A stretch of DNA of 64,000 nt from Streptomyces sp. DSM 110735 (GCF_016482685.1 NZ_JACYHF010000013.1:1-64000); one strand, 5' to 3'; positions 15,579 through 24,409 are shown, counted from the stretch's first letter. Program-made: numbers and translations. The notes: generated by a model from the sequence alone, not told the origin.

Positions 15579-16790
15579 GTGACGGGCAGCAACAGACCGG
15601 CCCCGCACCCGGGTTCACCGCCGTCGGCACACGCCCACGGCGGTGGGCCACCCCGCCCGGCTGTCCCCCTGTCCCAACGCGCCCTTGTCGCACTCCTGTT
15701 GGTCGTCCCGCTGCTCCTCAGTGGCTGCCGGGCGACCGGCGGCGGCACGCACGCGGGAGCGGAAGCCACCGGAACCGCCCGCACCGTCCCCTGGAGCAAG
15801 GTGAAGCCGCTGGCCGACCCGCGCTCCCACGACGGTCCCACCACGGCCCGGGTCGCGGACCCCGGTATCACCCCGGTGACCCGCACCGCCCACCCCCGCC
15901 TCCCGGCCACCGTCACCGACGCGCAGGGCACCAAGGTGACCGTCCGCAGCGACGACCGGATCCTGGCGCTCGACCTCTACGGCAGCCTCGCCGCCACCGT
16001 CTACGGACTCGGGCTCGGGGACCGGCTCGTCGGACGCGACCAGTCGACCGGATTCCCCGCCGCCAGGAAGCTGCCGCTGGTCACCCGGGGCGGACACCAG
16101 CTCAACGCCGAGGCGATCCTCGCCCTGCACCCGACCGTGCTCATCACCGACACCACCCTCGGACCCTGGGACGCGGTGCTCCAACTGCGCGACTCCGGCG
16201 TGCCGGTGGTCGTCGTCGGCGCCAAGCGCTCGCTGGACACCGTCGGCACCCTCGTGGACCAGGTCGCCGCGGGGCTCGGCGTGAAGGCCGAGGGACGGCA
16301 ACTGCGCGCGCGGCTCGATCGCGAACTCGCCGCCGAACAGCGGCAGATCGCCGACATCGTGCCCGCCGACGCCGCCCGGCGCCCGCGCGTCATCTTCCTC
16401 TACGCACGCGGACAGGCGGGCGTCTACTACCTCTTCGGCAAGGGCTCGGGCGCCGACTCCCTCATCTCCGCGCTGCACGCGGTCGACGTGGCGAGCGACT
16501 CCGGCATCAACGGCTTCACCCCGCTCAACGCCGAGGCGATGGCCAAGGCGAGACCCGACGTCATCCTGATGATGAGCGAGGGACTGCGTTCCGTCGGAGG
16601 CGTGGACGGCGCCCTCAAGCTCCCCGGTGTCGCCCAGACCCCGGCGGGGCGGCACCACCGCATCGTCGACATGAGCGACTACCAGGTGCTGTCCTTCGGA
16701 CCGCTCACCGCCCAGGTCCTGGACGCGCTCGCCCGCGCCGTCTACGCGCCCGACTCCGTCCCCGGACCCACCGCCGGAGCGCGGCCATGA
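15579..16790 (+). CDS. hmuT: Haem ABC transporter substrate-binding lipoprotein HmuT
   Basis: 403-residue lipoprotein. The signal sequence ends in LLLSGCRA, so Cys is lipidated and the protein is held on the outer face of the membrane. A long linker precedes a class III periplasmic-binding fold (about 110-400) with the ILALDLYGSLAATVYGLG and DYQVLSFGPLTAQVLDALA segments typical of HmuT/TroA-type haem binders. Conserved Tyr and His haem ligands are probable but cannot be assigned by eye. Its stop overlaps the hmuU ATG by four bases. GTG start at 15579 follows a GGAGGCAG site. Confidence 0.93.
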   Translation: MTGSNRPAPHPGSPPSAHAHGGGPPRPAVPLSQRALVALLLVVPLLLSGCRATGGGTHAGAEATGTARTVPWSKVKPLADPRSHDGPTTARVADPGITPVTRTAHPRLPATVTDAQGTKVTVRSDDRILALDLYGSLAATVYGLGLGDRLVGRDQSTGFPAARKLPLVTRGGHQLNAEAILALHPTVLITDTTLGPWDAVLQLRDSGVPVVVVGAKRSLDTVGTLVDQVAAGLGVKAEGRQLRARLDRELAAEQRQIADIVPADAARRPRVIFLYARGQAGVYYLFGKGSGADSLISALHAVDVASDSGINGFTPLNAEAMAKARPDVILMMSEGLRSVGGVDGALKLPGVAQTPAGRHHRIVDMSDYQVLSFGPLTAQVLDALARAVYAPDSVPGPTAGARP

Positions 16791-17914
16791 CCACACTCGA
16801 CACCACCCCGCAGGCAGACAGCGCCCTTGCGTCCCGGAAGCCGCCGACCGGTCCGCAACCGGTGAAGTCCGCCAACTCCACAGCCCGCATTGCCCTGTTC
16901 GCAGGGCTCGGCGCCGCCCTGATCCTGGTCTCCCTCGGCTCGGCAGCCGTCGGCCAGTACGGCATCGGGTTCGCGGACGTGGCCGACTCCGTACTGCACC
17001 GCCTCTCCGGACCGCTCGCTCTCGGGCACCCCGTCGGCGACTCCTTCGCGGAGTCCGCGCTCTGGGAGATCCGGATGCCCCGGGTCGTCATGTCGCTCCT
17101 GGTCGGCGCCGTCCTGGCGACCGCGGGCGCGCTGATGCAGGGCGTGTTCGGCAACCCGCTCGCGGAACCCGGAGTCGTGGGCGTGTCCTCCGGCTCCGCG
17201 CTCGGCGCCGCCTTCGTGATCGTGGCCGGGGTGGACGTGCTCGGTCAGTTCACCGTCCCGGTGGCCGCCTTCGTGACCGGACTCGTCGCCGTGCTGCTCG
17301 TGTATCTGCTCTCCCGCGCGGGCGGCCGTACCGAGGTGGTCACGCTGGTGCTCACCGGGATCGCGATCAACGCCGTCGCCGGGGCGGGGCTCGCCTTCTG
17401 CATGTTCTTCGGCAGCCAGACCGCCCGCGACCAGATCGTCTTCTGGCAGCTCGGCAGCCTCAACGGCAGCCGCTGGGCGTACGTCGGCAGTGTCGCGCCG
17501 TTCGCCGCCGTCGGACTGCTCGGCGCCTGTCTGCTGGCCCGCCGCCTCGACCTGCTCGCGCTCGGCGACCGGGCCGCCCGGCACCTCGGGGTCGACGTCG
17601 AACGCCTCCGCGTCACCGCCATCGTGCTCATCGCCGTCATGGTCGCCGCCGCCGTCGCGTTCAGCGGGGTCATCGGCTTCGTCGGGCTCGTCGTACCGCA
17701 CCTGGTCCGCATGGCCGTCGGTCCCGGACACCGGGTGCTGATCCCCGCCAGCATGCTCGGCGGGGCGGTGCTCCTCGCCGTCGCCGACGTCGTCGCGCGG
17801 ACCGCCGTCGCCTACGCCGACCTGCCGATCGGCATGCTCACCGCCCTCGTCGGCGGCCCCTTCTTCTTCTGGTTGCTGCGCACCACCCGCGCACGGGCGG
17901 GAGGCTGGACGTGA
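16787..17914 (+). CDS. hmuU: Haem ABC transporter permease HmuU (FecCD family)
   Basis: 375-residue polytopic permease of the FecCD/BtuC family, about ten membrane helices. The signature SALWEIRMPRVVMSLLVGA near residue 90, the GNPLAEPGVVGVSSGSALGA loop and the GFVGLVVPHLVRM coupling region are all present. It forms the membrane channel with HmuT and HmuV. Start and stop both overlap neighbours by four bases (ATGA or GTGA type), indicating translational coupling. Confidence 0.95.
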   Translation: MTTLDTTPQADSALASRKPPTGPQPVKSANSTARIALFAGLGAALILVSLGSAAVGQYGIGFADVADSVLHRLSGPLALGHPVGDSFAESALWEIRMPRVVMSLLVGAVLATAGALMQGVFGNPLAEPGVVGVSSGSALGAAFVIVAGVDVLGQFTVPVAAFVTGLVAVLLVYLLSRAGGRTEVVTLVLTGIAINAVAGAGLAFCMFFGSQTARDQIVFWQLGSLNGSRWAYVGSVAPFAAVGLLGACLLARRLDLLALGDRAARHLGVDVERLRVTAIVLIAVMVAAAVAFSGVIGFVGLVVPHLVRMAVGPGHRVLIPASMLGGAVLLAVADVVARTAVAYADLPIGMLTALVGGPFFFWLLRTTRARAGGWT

Positions 17915-18864
17915 CCGCCCGCACCGCGCCGAATGCCGGCACCGCGCCGAACGCCCCCACCGCGCCGAACGCCCGCACCGCGCCGAAGATCCGTGCCTCG
18001 CTGAACCCCCGCACCGCGCTGACCCGGTTCACCCGCCGCAGACCCGGACCGCCCCGCACCCCCGAACCCGGCGCGGTGCTGCTCTCCGCGCGCGGTCTCG
18101 GTCTGCGCGTCGGCGGCACCTGGCTGCTCAGGGACGTGGACCTGGACCTCGCCGCCGGTACCCTGCTCGCGGTCGTCGGACCCAACGGCGCGGGCAAGTC
18201 GACGCTGCTGTCCCTGCTCGCCGGGGACCGCCCGCCCACCACCGGGACCGTGCACGTCGACGGACTGCCCACAGTCGGCACGCGCCCCGCCGACCTCGCG
18301 CGCCGCCGCGCCGTGCTGCCCCAACGCCCCCTGCTGTCCTTCCCGTTCACCGTGGCGGACGTGGTGGCGATGGGCCGGGCGCCCTGGGCGGGGACCGACG
18401 CGGAGGACGACGACGAGGACGCCGTCGCGGGGGCACTGACCGCCACCGGCATGACCGGCTTCGCGCACCGGCGCTACCCCACGCTCTCCGGCGGTGAACA
18501 GGCGCGCGCCTCCTTCGCCCGCGTCCTCGCCCAGCACACCCCGGTCCTGCTGCTCGACGAACCCACCGCCGCACTCGACCTGCGCCACCAGGAACAGCTC
18601 ATGCGCACCGCCCGCGAGCGCGCCGACGCCGGACACGCCGTGCTGGCCGTCCTGCACGATCTGCAACTCGCCGCTGCGTACGCCGACGAGATCGCCGTAC
18701 TGCACGACGGCCGCCTGGTCGAACGCGGCGAGCCCGCGACCGTACTCACCGAACCTCTCCTCGAAGAGGTCTACCAGCTCCCCGTCGAGGTCCTCCGGCA
18801 CCCCGTCACCGGCGCGGTGCTGGTCGGTCCCCGACGGAACGGCAAAGGAACGCCCTCCTCATGA
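17911..18864 (+). CDS. hmuV: Haem ABC transporter ATP-binding protein HmuV
   Basis: 317-residue ATPase that powers haem import. Walker A GPNGAGKS, Q-loop region LPQRPLL, signature LSGGEQ and Walker B VLLLDEPTAALD are intact. The core begins near residue 50. The first 50 residues are an unusual extension made by four 18-base repeats (TAPNA- type hexapeptides) and a Pro/Arg-rich stretch. GTG 17911 overlaps the hmuU stop, so the extension may be translated, but an internal start cannot be ruled out. It overlaps the next gene by four bases. Confidence 0.93.
   Translation: MTARTAPNAGTAPNAPTAPNARTAPKIRASLNPRTALTRFTRRRPGPPRTPEPGAVLLSARGLGLRVGGTWLLRDVDLDLAAGTLLAVVGPNGAGKSTLLSLLAGDRPPTTGTVHVDGLPTVGTRPADLARRRAVLPQRPLLSFPFTVADVVAMGRAPWAGTDAEDDDEDAVAGALTATGMTGFAHRRYPTLSGGEQARASFARVLAQHTPVLLLDEPTAALDLRHQEQLMRTARERADAGHAVLAVLHDLQLAAAYADEIAVLHDGRLVERGEPATVLTEPLLEEVYQLPVEVLRHPVTGAVLVGPRRNGKGTPSS
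17922..17993 (+). repeat. 18-bp in-frame minisatellite at the 5' end of hmuV
   Basis: Four units of 18 bases each begin CACCGCGCCGAA and encode TAPNAG, TAPNAP, TAPNAR and TAPKIR. The unit is a multiple of three, so copy changes keep the frame. Confidence 0.85.
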
Positions 18865-19790
18865 CCACGTCCACCGATCAGATACCGGCCCCACCGGGAC
18901 GGCGGAGAACGGGACTTCGTCTGTTCTCCTACCTCGTGGCCGCCGCCTTCCTCGCCCTGGCCGCCATCCTCGCCCCCGCACCGCCCGCCATGGCGGCCGC
19001 CCGGGTGAGCGCGAGCCCGGCCACCGCCGATCCCGAGTACGCCACGCAACTGCGGTTGCACGGCGCGGGGTTCCAGTCCGTCAAGAACGGATTCGGCGGC
19101 GTCTACGTGCTGTTCGGCACCGTCAGCGGTACTTGGCGCCCCAGCCAGGGCGGTACCAGCGGCATCGACTACGTCTACGTCCAGGACTCCGAGACCAAGG
19201 ACAACCACGGCTACCAGCGGTTCGTCGCCTTCCCCGGCGACCCCACCGCGTACGCCGCGAACGGCGGGACCGTCCGCGCGGACGGCACCTGGGACGCCAC
19301 CCTGGTCGTGCCCGGCGCCGTCTTCCCCGCCAAGGGCCGCGACGGCGCCGTCCGTCAGATCGACTGCCGCAAGGTCCGGTGCGGAGTGATCACCATCGGC
19401 GCGCACGGCGTGGCGAACCCGCGCAACGAGACCTTCACTCCGGTCGACTTCGCGGCGCCCGGCGCCGGTCGGGCACCAGCGACCAAGTCGGCACACCCGA
19501 GTCCGTCCAAGGCGAAGCGCGCCGAGTCCGCGAAGCCGACGCCCGCCGCGAGCCCGTCCTCGTCCGCCGCCGCGGCGAGCACCTCCGCACCGGCCACCCC
19601 GACCGCGTCCCCCTCCTCGACGCCCGCCGTGGCGGCGGACCCGGTCGTGAGCGCCACCTCCGTCTCCGGCACCGGGCTGCTCGTGGCCGGATGCGCCGTC
19701 GTCGTGGTGGTGGCCGTCATCCTGTCCGCCCTCTGGCTGTCGCGCCGACGCAAGCGCGGTGGCACGTCCGTGAATTCGGGAGAGAAGTGA
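18861..19790 (+). CDS. Membrane-anchored surface protein of unknown fold in the haem operon
   Basis: 309 residues. Signal peptide (about 20-46, ending AMAA), then a roughly 145-residue beta-rich domain (RVSASPATADPEYATQLRLHGAGF ... CGVITIGAHG) with a Cys pair in DCRKVRCG. An Ala/Ser/Pro-rich stalk follows (about 200-265), and finally one membrane helix with an RRRKRG stop-transfer tail. This is the layout of a cell-surface protein standing off the membrane through the wall. The domain is not recognised; a loose resemblance to the neocarzinostatin-like beta-sandwich is only a guess. Four-base overlaps with hmuV and with the next HtaA gene place it in the haem operon. Confidence 0.8.
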   Translation: MTTSTDQIPAPPGRRRTGLRLFSYLVAAAFLALAAILAPAPPAMAAARVSASPATADPEYATQLRLHGAGFQSVKNGFGGVYVLFGTVSGTWRPSQGGTSGIDYVYVQDSETKDNHGYQRFVAFPGDPTAYAANGGTVRADGTWDATLVVPGAVFPAKGRDGAVRQIDCRKVRCGVITIGAHGVANPRNETFTPVDFAAPGAGRAPATKSAHPSPSKAKRAESAKPTPAASPSSSAAAASTSAPATPTASPSSTPAVAADPVVSATSVSGTGLLVAGCAVVVVVAVILSALWLSRRRKRGGTSVNSGEK

Positions 19791-21619
19791 GTACCCAGAG
19801 CAAGAGACGCCGTGGCCCCGTAGTCCGCAGCGCCCTCGTGGGGGTGGTGCTGGCGTCGGGCGTCGTCGTCGGAGCCGGTTCCGCCTCCGCCGCCCCGGGG
19901 CAGGTGTCGGGCGCGTCGTTCGCGTGGGGTCTGAGCGGTGAGCAGGGAGGTGGCGCGTTCTTCGGAGGGTGCAACTTCCTGTCCGCCGGGAAGGCGGGGG
20001 ACACCGGGTCGAGCCGCTTGTGGACCCAGTCGGACGGCTTCTACGCGACGCATGACGGCGATGTCACGGTGGAGAAGCCGGACAGCGCCGGCGCCTGGTC
20101 GGAGCCGACCTGGACGACCAAGTGCCAGGACCCCAACGGCAAGGCGGTGACCGCCGGTTCGACCACCTCGCTGACCGGGAACCGGGTGGTGTTCCACAAC
20201 GGGACGGGAACGGTGGACCGTTCGGCGGGCACGGCGACGGTTCACTGGAAGGGTTCGTTCACGTCCGTTTTCTACGGCGGTCTGACGTACTGGTCCGCCA
20301 CCGATCCGACGTTGACGGTGAAGGCGGACGGTACGGGGACGTTGACGGCGACCGCCTCCGGTTACGGCGCGGACATGAACGACCCGGGGAAGTGGGTGCC
20401 GTTGCCCGCGACGACGGTGACGCTGGCGCACCTGAGCCATGTGGAGTTGGGGGAGTCGGGCTTCACGGTGACGCCGGACTACCTGGGCGAGTCGGTGTCG
20501 GTTCCTTCGGGGACGACCGGACAGCCCGCCAAGTCGGCTGCCAACGAGGCGTATTGGGGTGCGTTCCCGCAGGACTTCGTGGGCTTCCAGCAGTTGACCG
20601 GGCAGTCCTCGTACTGGTTCACCTCCGGCGGCGCCCGTGACGCGGCCAAGCCCGCCACCCCGCTGAGCGTCTCCTACACCGCCGCCGGTGGCACCGACGA
20701 CCCCACGCCCAGCGATCCCGCCACCACCTCGCCCACGCCCAGCACCACGGCGTCCACCCCGGCGGACAAGCCGACGGGCTCGCCCTCGGCCACCGCGACC
20801 GGACGGGGCGGCTGCGAGCTGACCGACGGGGTGAAGGGCGGCAGCCTGACCTGGGGGTTCAAGAAGAGTTTCCGGTCGTACGTCGGTGGTCCGGCGGGCA
20901 ACAGCATCACGGCCGCCGACGGGCTGAAGATCCTCTCCGAGGACCTTGCCGTCACGGGCAAGGACAGCACGGGCACCTACCGCTGGCCGTTCGAGTCCAG
21001 CTCCGCGTACACCTCGGCGGACGACTTCACCGTGCAGTACGGCGGAAAGATCACCTACTCCTACCCGGCGCACTACTTCAAGGTCGTCATCGCCGACCCG
21101 CGCCTGACCGTGCACGGCAAGACCGGCAAGCTGTACGCCGACGTCAGCCTGACCGTCAGCGCCCCGGGCAGCAAGCCGACGACCGACGCCCGCGAGGACG
21201 TCGCGCTCGCCTCCCTCGACCTGACCGGCGGCACCCCGCGCACCAGCACCTCCGGCATCACCCGCACCGTGCACACCGCGATCCTGGACACCAAGGCGTT
21301 CACCTTCCAGGGCACGAGCTTCTACCAGAAGGGCCAGCAGCTCGACGACGCGACCGTGGTGCTGTCCGGCTGCACGGGAAGCGGGAACGCGTCCGGCGGC
21401 GGCACGGACGCCGGAAGCACGGGAGGTACCGGAGGCTCCGACGCCGACGACTCCGCGCTCGTCCCCGACCTCCAGTACCGGCCCGGCGACACGCTGGCCA
21501 GCACCGGCACGGGCACCCCCGTCCTCGGCACCTCCGCCGCTGCCGCCGCCTGCGTGGCGGCGGGTCTGGCGCTGGTCGCCCTCGCGCGCCGCAGGCAGCC
21601 CGCCGGGGCGCATCGCTGA
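19787..21619 (+). CDS. htaA: LAXTG-sorted cell-wall protein with two HtaA haem-binding domains
   Basis: 610 residues from GTG 19787, with a GGGAGAGAA site and overlap with the previous stop. Signal peptide (to about 38), HtaA domain 1 (about 40-300, FAWGLSGEQGGG ... SYWFTSGGARDAAKP), Thr/Pro/Ser linker (300-345), HtaA domain 2 (about 345-540, GGSLTWGFKKSFRSYV ... ). The end carries LASTG at residues 570-574, a hydrophobic helix and an RRRQ basic tail. LAXTG is the target of Streptomyces class E sortases, so the protein is predicted to be covalently wall-linked. It would capture haem and hand it to the secreted and lipoprotein receptors. Domain 1 is nearly identical to that of the next gene. 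Confidence 0.9.
   Translation: MSTQSKRRRGPVVRSALVGVVLASGVVVGAGSASAAPGQVSGASFAWGLSGEQGGGAFFGGCNFLSAGKAGDTGSSRLWTQSDGFYATHDGDVTVEKPDSAGAWSEPTWTTKCQDPNGKAVTAGSTTSLTGNRVVFHNGTGTVDRSAGTATVHWKGSFTSVFYGGLTYWSATDPTLTVKADGTGTLTATASGYGADMNDPGKWVPLPATTVTLAHLSHVELGESGFTVTPDYLGESVSVPSGTTGQPAKSAANEAYWGAFPQDFVGFQQLTGQSSYWFTSGGARDAAKPATPLSVSYTAAGGTDDPTPSDPATTSPTPSTTASTPADKPTGSPSATATGRGGCELTDGVKGGSLTWGFKKSFRSYVGGPAGNSITAADGLKILSEDLAVTGKDSTGTYRWPFESSSAYTSADDFTVQYGGKITYSYPAHYFKVVIADPRLTVHGKTGKLYADVSLTVSAPGSKPTTDAREDVALASLDLTGGTPRTSTSGITRTVHTAILDTKAFTFQGTSFYQKGQQLDDATVVLSGCTGSGNASGGGTDAGSTGGTGGSDADDSALVPDLQYRPGDTLASTGTGTPVLGTSAAAAACVAAGLALVALARRRQPAGAHR
19897..20693 (+). repeat. Duplicated HtaA domain, copy 1
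   Basis: Coding DNA for about 265 residues, matched closely at both DNA and protein level by 21878-22670. Long exact stretches occur, for example across the WGLSGEQGGGAFFGGCNF-encoding part. This indicates recent duplication or ongoing gene conversion. Confidence 0.85.
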
Positions 21620-21666
21620 GGACGCACCACTGAGGCGCGCCGCTGAGGGCGCCCACCACAAGCCGA

Positions 21667-21694
21667 AGGGGCCGGGCCTGCCCGCCCGGCCCCT
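21667..21694 (+). terminator. Strong hairpin between the two HtaA genes (1)
   Basis: Arms AGGGGCCGGGC and GCCCGGCCCCT, perfectly complementary, with a six-base loop. It follows the stop of the LAXTG-type gene and is a likely full or partial terminator. Confidence 0.65.
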
Positions 21695-21699
21695 CGACC

Positions 21700-21722
21700 G
21701 GTGGGACACCGCGTGTCCCACC
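21700..21722 (+). terminator. Strong hairpin between the two HtaA genes (2)
   Basis: Perfect ten-base stem GGTGGGACAC/GTGTCCCACC with a CGC loop, directly after the first hairpin and about 30 bases before the next start. It could act as a second terminator, a processing site or an mRNA-stability element. Confidence 0.55.
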
Positions 21723-21750
21723 TGATTTCTCTACGGGAGAGAAGAAGCAA

Positions 21751-23163
21751 ATGTATCGAATCACTGCGCGCCGGTCCGGCGCGAGAACGCACACCCGCCG
21801 CACCCTCACCGGCGTGGTCGTCGGCGCCCTGGCCGTCTCCGGCCTGATCGCGGGGACCGGTCCTGCCTCCGCCGCCCCGGCGCAGGTGTCGGGCGCGTCG
21901 TTCGCGTGGGGTCTGAGCGGTGAGCAGGGAGGTGGCGCGTTCTTCGGAGGGTGCAACTTCCTCTCCGCCGGAAAGGCCGGGAACACGGGGTCGAGCCGTC
22001 TGTGGACCCAGTCGGACGGCTTCTACGCGACGCACGACGGCGATGTCACGGTCGAGAAGCCGGACAGCGCCGGTGCCTGGGCCGAGCCGTCGTGGGCGAC
22101 CAAGTGCCAGGACCCCAACGGCACTGCCGTGTCGGCGGGTTCGACGACCTCGCTCACGCGGAACCGGGTGGTGTTCCACAACGGGACCGGCACGGTGGAC
22201 CGTTCGGCGGGTACGGCGACGATCCACTGGCAGGGGTCCTTCACGTCCGTCTTCTACGGCGGTCTGACGTACTGGTCCGCCACGGACCCGACGTTGACGG
22301 TGAAGGCGGACGGTACGGGGACGCTCACCGCGACCGCCTCCGGCTATGGCGCTGACATGAACGACCCTGGGAAGTGGGTGCCGTTGCCCGCGACGACGGT
22401 GACGCTGGCGAACCTGAGTCACGTCGAGTTGGGGGAGTCGGGCTTCACGGTGACGCCGGACTACCTCGGTGTGGCGGTGTCGGTACCTTCCGGTACCACC
22501 GGTCAGCCCGCCAAGTCCGCTGCGAACGCGCCGTATTGGGGTGCGTTCCCGCAGAGCTTCGTGGACTTCCAGCAGTCGACGGGTCAGTCCTCGTACTGGT
22601 TCACCTCCGGTGGCGCGCGTGACGCGGCCAAGCCCGCCACCCCGCTCAGCGTCTCCTACACCGCGGCGGCGGGCGGTGACGACCCGGCGCCCTCGGAAGG
22701 GCAGCAGACCATCACGGCCACCGTGCCCGAGCAGGCAGGTGAGTTCACCTGGACCATCGACGGCACCGACCACGCCGTGACCCTGACCGACGCCGTCAAC
22801 AAGGGGGCGTACCTTCGGTCCACCGGTGATCTGAAGCCGGTCAAGGTGACCGACACGCGCGCCGGAGCCCCCGCCTGGTCCGTCTCCGGTCAGACCGGCG
22901 ACTTCACCGGCGGGCTGTCCGGCAAGTACCTCGGCTGGACGCCCTCGGTGCTCGCCGACGGCGCCGGGGCGCACGCCGGTGCCGCCGTGGCGTCCGGCAT
23001 CGACAGCGGTGCGGGGCTGACCGGGTCCGCCGTGCTCGGCTCCGCCGACGCCGGGCACGCCAAGGGCACCGCGACCCTCGGTGCCGCGCTCGATCTGCGG
23101 CTGCCCGCCACCACCGAGTCCGGCACCTACACCACCACCCTCACGCTGACCGCGCTGAGCTGA
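21751..23163 (+). CDS. Secreted HtaA-WxL fusion, haem-binding surface protein
   Basis: 470 residues. Signal peptide (to about 45), HtaA domain (about 48-308) nearly identical to domain 1 of the preceding gene, then a C-terminal WxL-type domain (about 320-470). The latter is recognised by TITATVPEQAGEFTW, VKVTDTRAGAPAWSVSGQTGDF, LGWTPSV and the SGTYTTTLTLTA ending. WxL domains bind peptidoglycan without covalent attachment. No sorting signal is present, so this would be a second, non-covalent way to place HtaA on the wall. The next gene encodes the WxLIP partner, strengthening the call. No separate iron box; expression probably depends on readthrough past two hairpins or an unseen promoter. 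Confidence 0.87.
   Translation: MYRITARRSGARTHTRRTLTGVVVGALAVSGLIAGTGPASAAPAQVSGASFAWGLSGEQGGGAFFGGCNFLSAGKAGNTGSSRLWTQSDGFYATHDGDVTVEKPDSAGAWAEPSWATKCQDPNGTAVSAGSTTSLTRNRVVFHNGTGTVDRSAGTATIHWQGSFTSVFYGGLTYWSATDPTLTVKADGTGTLTATASGYGADMNDPGKWVPLPATTVTLANLSHVELGESGFTVTPDYLGVAVSVPSGTTGQPAKSAANAPYWGAFPQSFVDFQQSTGQSSYWFTSGGARDAAKPATPLSVSYTAAAGGDDPAPSEGQQTITATVPEQAGEFTWTIDGTDHAVTLTDAVNKGAYLRSTGDLKPVKVTDTRAGAPAWSVSGQTGDFTGGLSGKYLGWTPSVLADGAGAHAGAAVASGIDSGAGLTGSAVLGSADAGHAKGTATLGAALDLRLPATTESGTYTTTLTLTALS
21878..22670 (+). repeat. Duplicated HtaA domain, copy 2
   Basis: Partner of 19897-20693. Both copies begin CAGGTGTCGGGCGCG and run parallel through the YWFTSGGARDAAKP-encoding part; differences are scattered and few. 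Confidence 0.85.
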
Positions 23164-23185
23164 CACCCCTCACACCAGCACAACT

Positions 23186-23228
23186 CCCGGCACGGGCAAC
23201 CGCCTTCACCCGCTGTGCCCGTGCCGGG
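23186..23228 (+). terminator. Hairpin between HtaA-WxL gene and WxLIP gene
   Basis: Thirteen-base complementary arms CCCGGCACGGGCA and TGCCCGTGCCGGG separated by 17 bases, starting 23 bases after the stop codon. Confidence 0.55.
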
Positions 23229-23304
23229 CAGGCACCACGTCGCGAGCGGCCGGACCCGGCTCACCCCCCACGGCGCGGCCGGCCGTTCGACGACGGAGAG
23301 AACC

Positions 23305-24405
23305 ATGAACCGAAGACCCGCCACACCCGCGCCGCCCCGTCTCCTCCTCCCGCTCCTCCTCGCCGTGGTACTGACGGCGCTCACGGTCCTGCTGGGCACC
23401 GCCACGAACTCCTGGGCCGCACCGCCGAGTTCGCCCGGCGCGATCTCCTGGGGAGCGGCACCGGCCGACAGCCACGTCGGCAAGGGGCGCAGCCGGTTCG
23501 TCTACCGTCTCGCCCCCGGCGCCCGCGTCACCGACGCCCTCTCCGTGGTGAACCGCGGCGACAGCACGATCCGCCTCCGCGTCTACGCCAGTGACGCGTT
23601 CACCACGCCCAGTGGCGGTCTCGACCTGCTCGCCGGTGACAAGAAGCCCCGTGACGTCGGCTCCTGGATCACCATGAAGTCGACCACGCTCACGCTGAAG
23701 AGCCAGCAGTCCAAGACCGTGCCCTTCACGCTCAGGGTCCCCGCCGACGCCACCCCGGGCGACCACTCCGGCGGTGTGGTGACCTCGCTGATCACCAAGT
23801 CCGAGGACGGCACCGTACGCCTCGACCGCAGGCTCGGCGCGCGCCTCTACCTCCAGGTCACCGGCCCGCTCAAGCCCGCCCTCACCGTGAGCCGACTGCA
23901 CGCCGACTACGCGGGCACTCTCAACCCGCTCGGCGGCGGCAGTCTGCGGCTCACCTACACGGTCACCAACACCGGGAACACACGGCTGAGAGCCCGCCAA
24001 CTCGTCCAGTCCGACGGGTTGTTCGGGCTGATCAGACAGAGCGCCCCCGTCGGCGACCTGCCGGAGATCCTGCCCGGCGACTCGCTCACCCGTACCGTCA
24101 CGGTGAAGGGCGTCTGGCCCGCCGTCCGGCTGAACGCCGGTCCGGTCCTGGAGCCGGTCGCCTCCGACGGCGACGGCACACCCGTACGGGTCGCCCCGGC
24201 GATGGCGAGTGAGTCCGTGTGGGCGTGGCCGTGGGGTCAACTCCTCGTGCTCGCCGCCCTCGTGGCGCTCGCGGGCGGATACGTGCTCCTGCGCGGGCGC
24301 CGCAGGCGCAAGGTGGAGGAGGCTGTCTCCGCTGCCGTGGCCAAGGCGCTCGACACCGCGAGAGACACAGCCTCTCCGGACTCGCCGGACAGTCCGCGCG
24401 ACTGA
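23305..24405 (+). CDS. WxL-interacting protein (DUF916/WxLIP), membrane-anchored
   Basis: 366 residues from ATG 23305 (GGAGAG site upstream). A signal peptide (to about 42) is followed by the WxLIP peptidoglycan-binding domain (PGARVTDALSVVNRGDSTIRL... VPADATPGDHSGGVV, about 60-200). A second beta domain (about 205-310) follows, then one membrane helix with an RGRRRRK stop-transfer and a helical cytosolic tail. WxLIP proteins are encoded beside WxL proteins and bind both them and the host or wall ligand. Here it pairs with the HtaA-WxL protein just upstream, suggesting it fixes that haem receptor at the surface. The cytosolic tail (AVSAAVAKAL...) is of unknown role. Confidence 0.87.
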   Translation: MNRRPATPAPPRLLLPLLLAVVLTALTVLLGTATNSWAAPPSSPGAISWGAAPADSHVGKGRSRFVYRLAPGARVTDALSVVNRGDSTIRLRVYASDAFTTPSGGLDLLAGDKKPRDVGSWITMKSTTLTLKSQQSKTVPFTLRVPADATPGDHSGGVVTSLITKSEDGTVRLDRRLGARLYLQVTGPLKPALTVSRLHADYAGTLNPLGGGSLRLTYTVTNTGNTRLRARQLVQSDGLFGLIRQSAPVGDLPEILPGDSLTRTVTVKGVWPAVRLNAGPVLEPVASDGDGTPVRVAPAMASESVWAWPWGQLLVLAALVALAGGYVLLRGRRRRKVEEAVSAAVAKALDTARDTASPDSPDSPRD

Positions 24406-24409
24406 GGGG

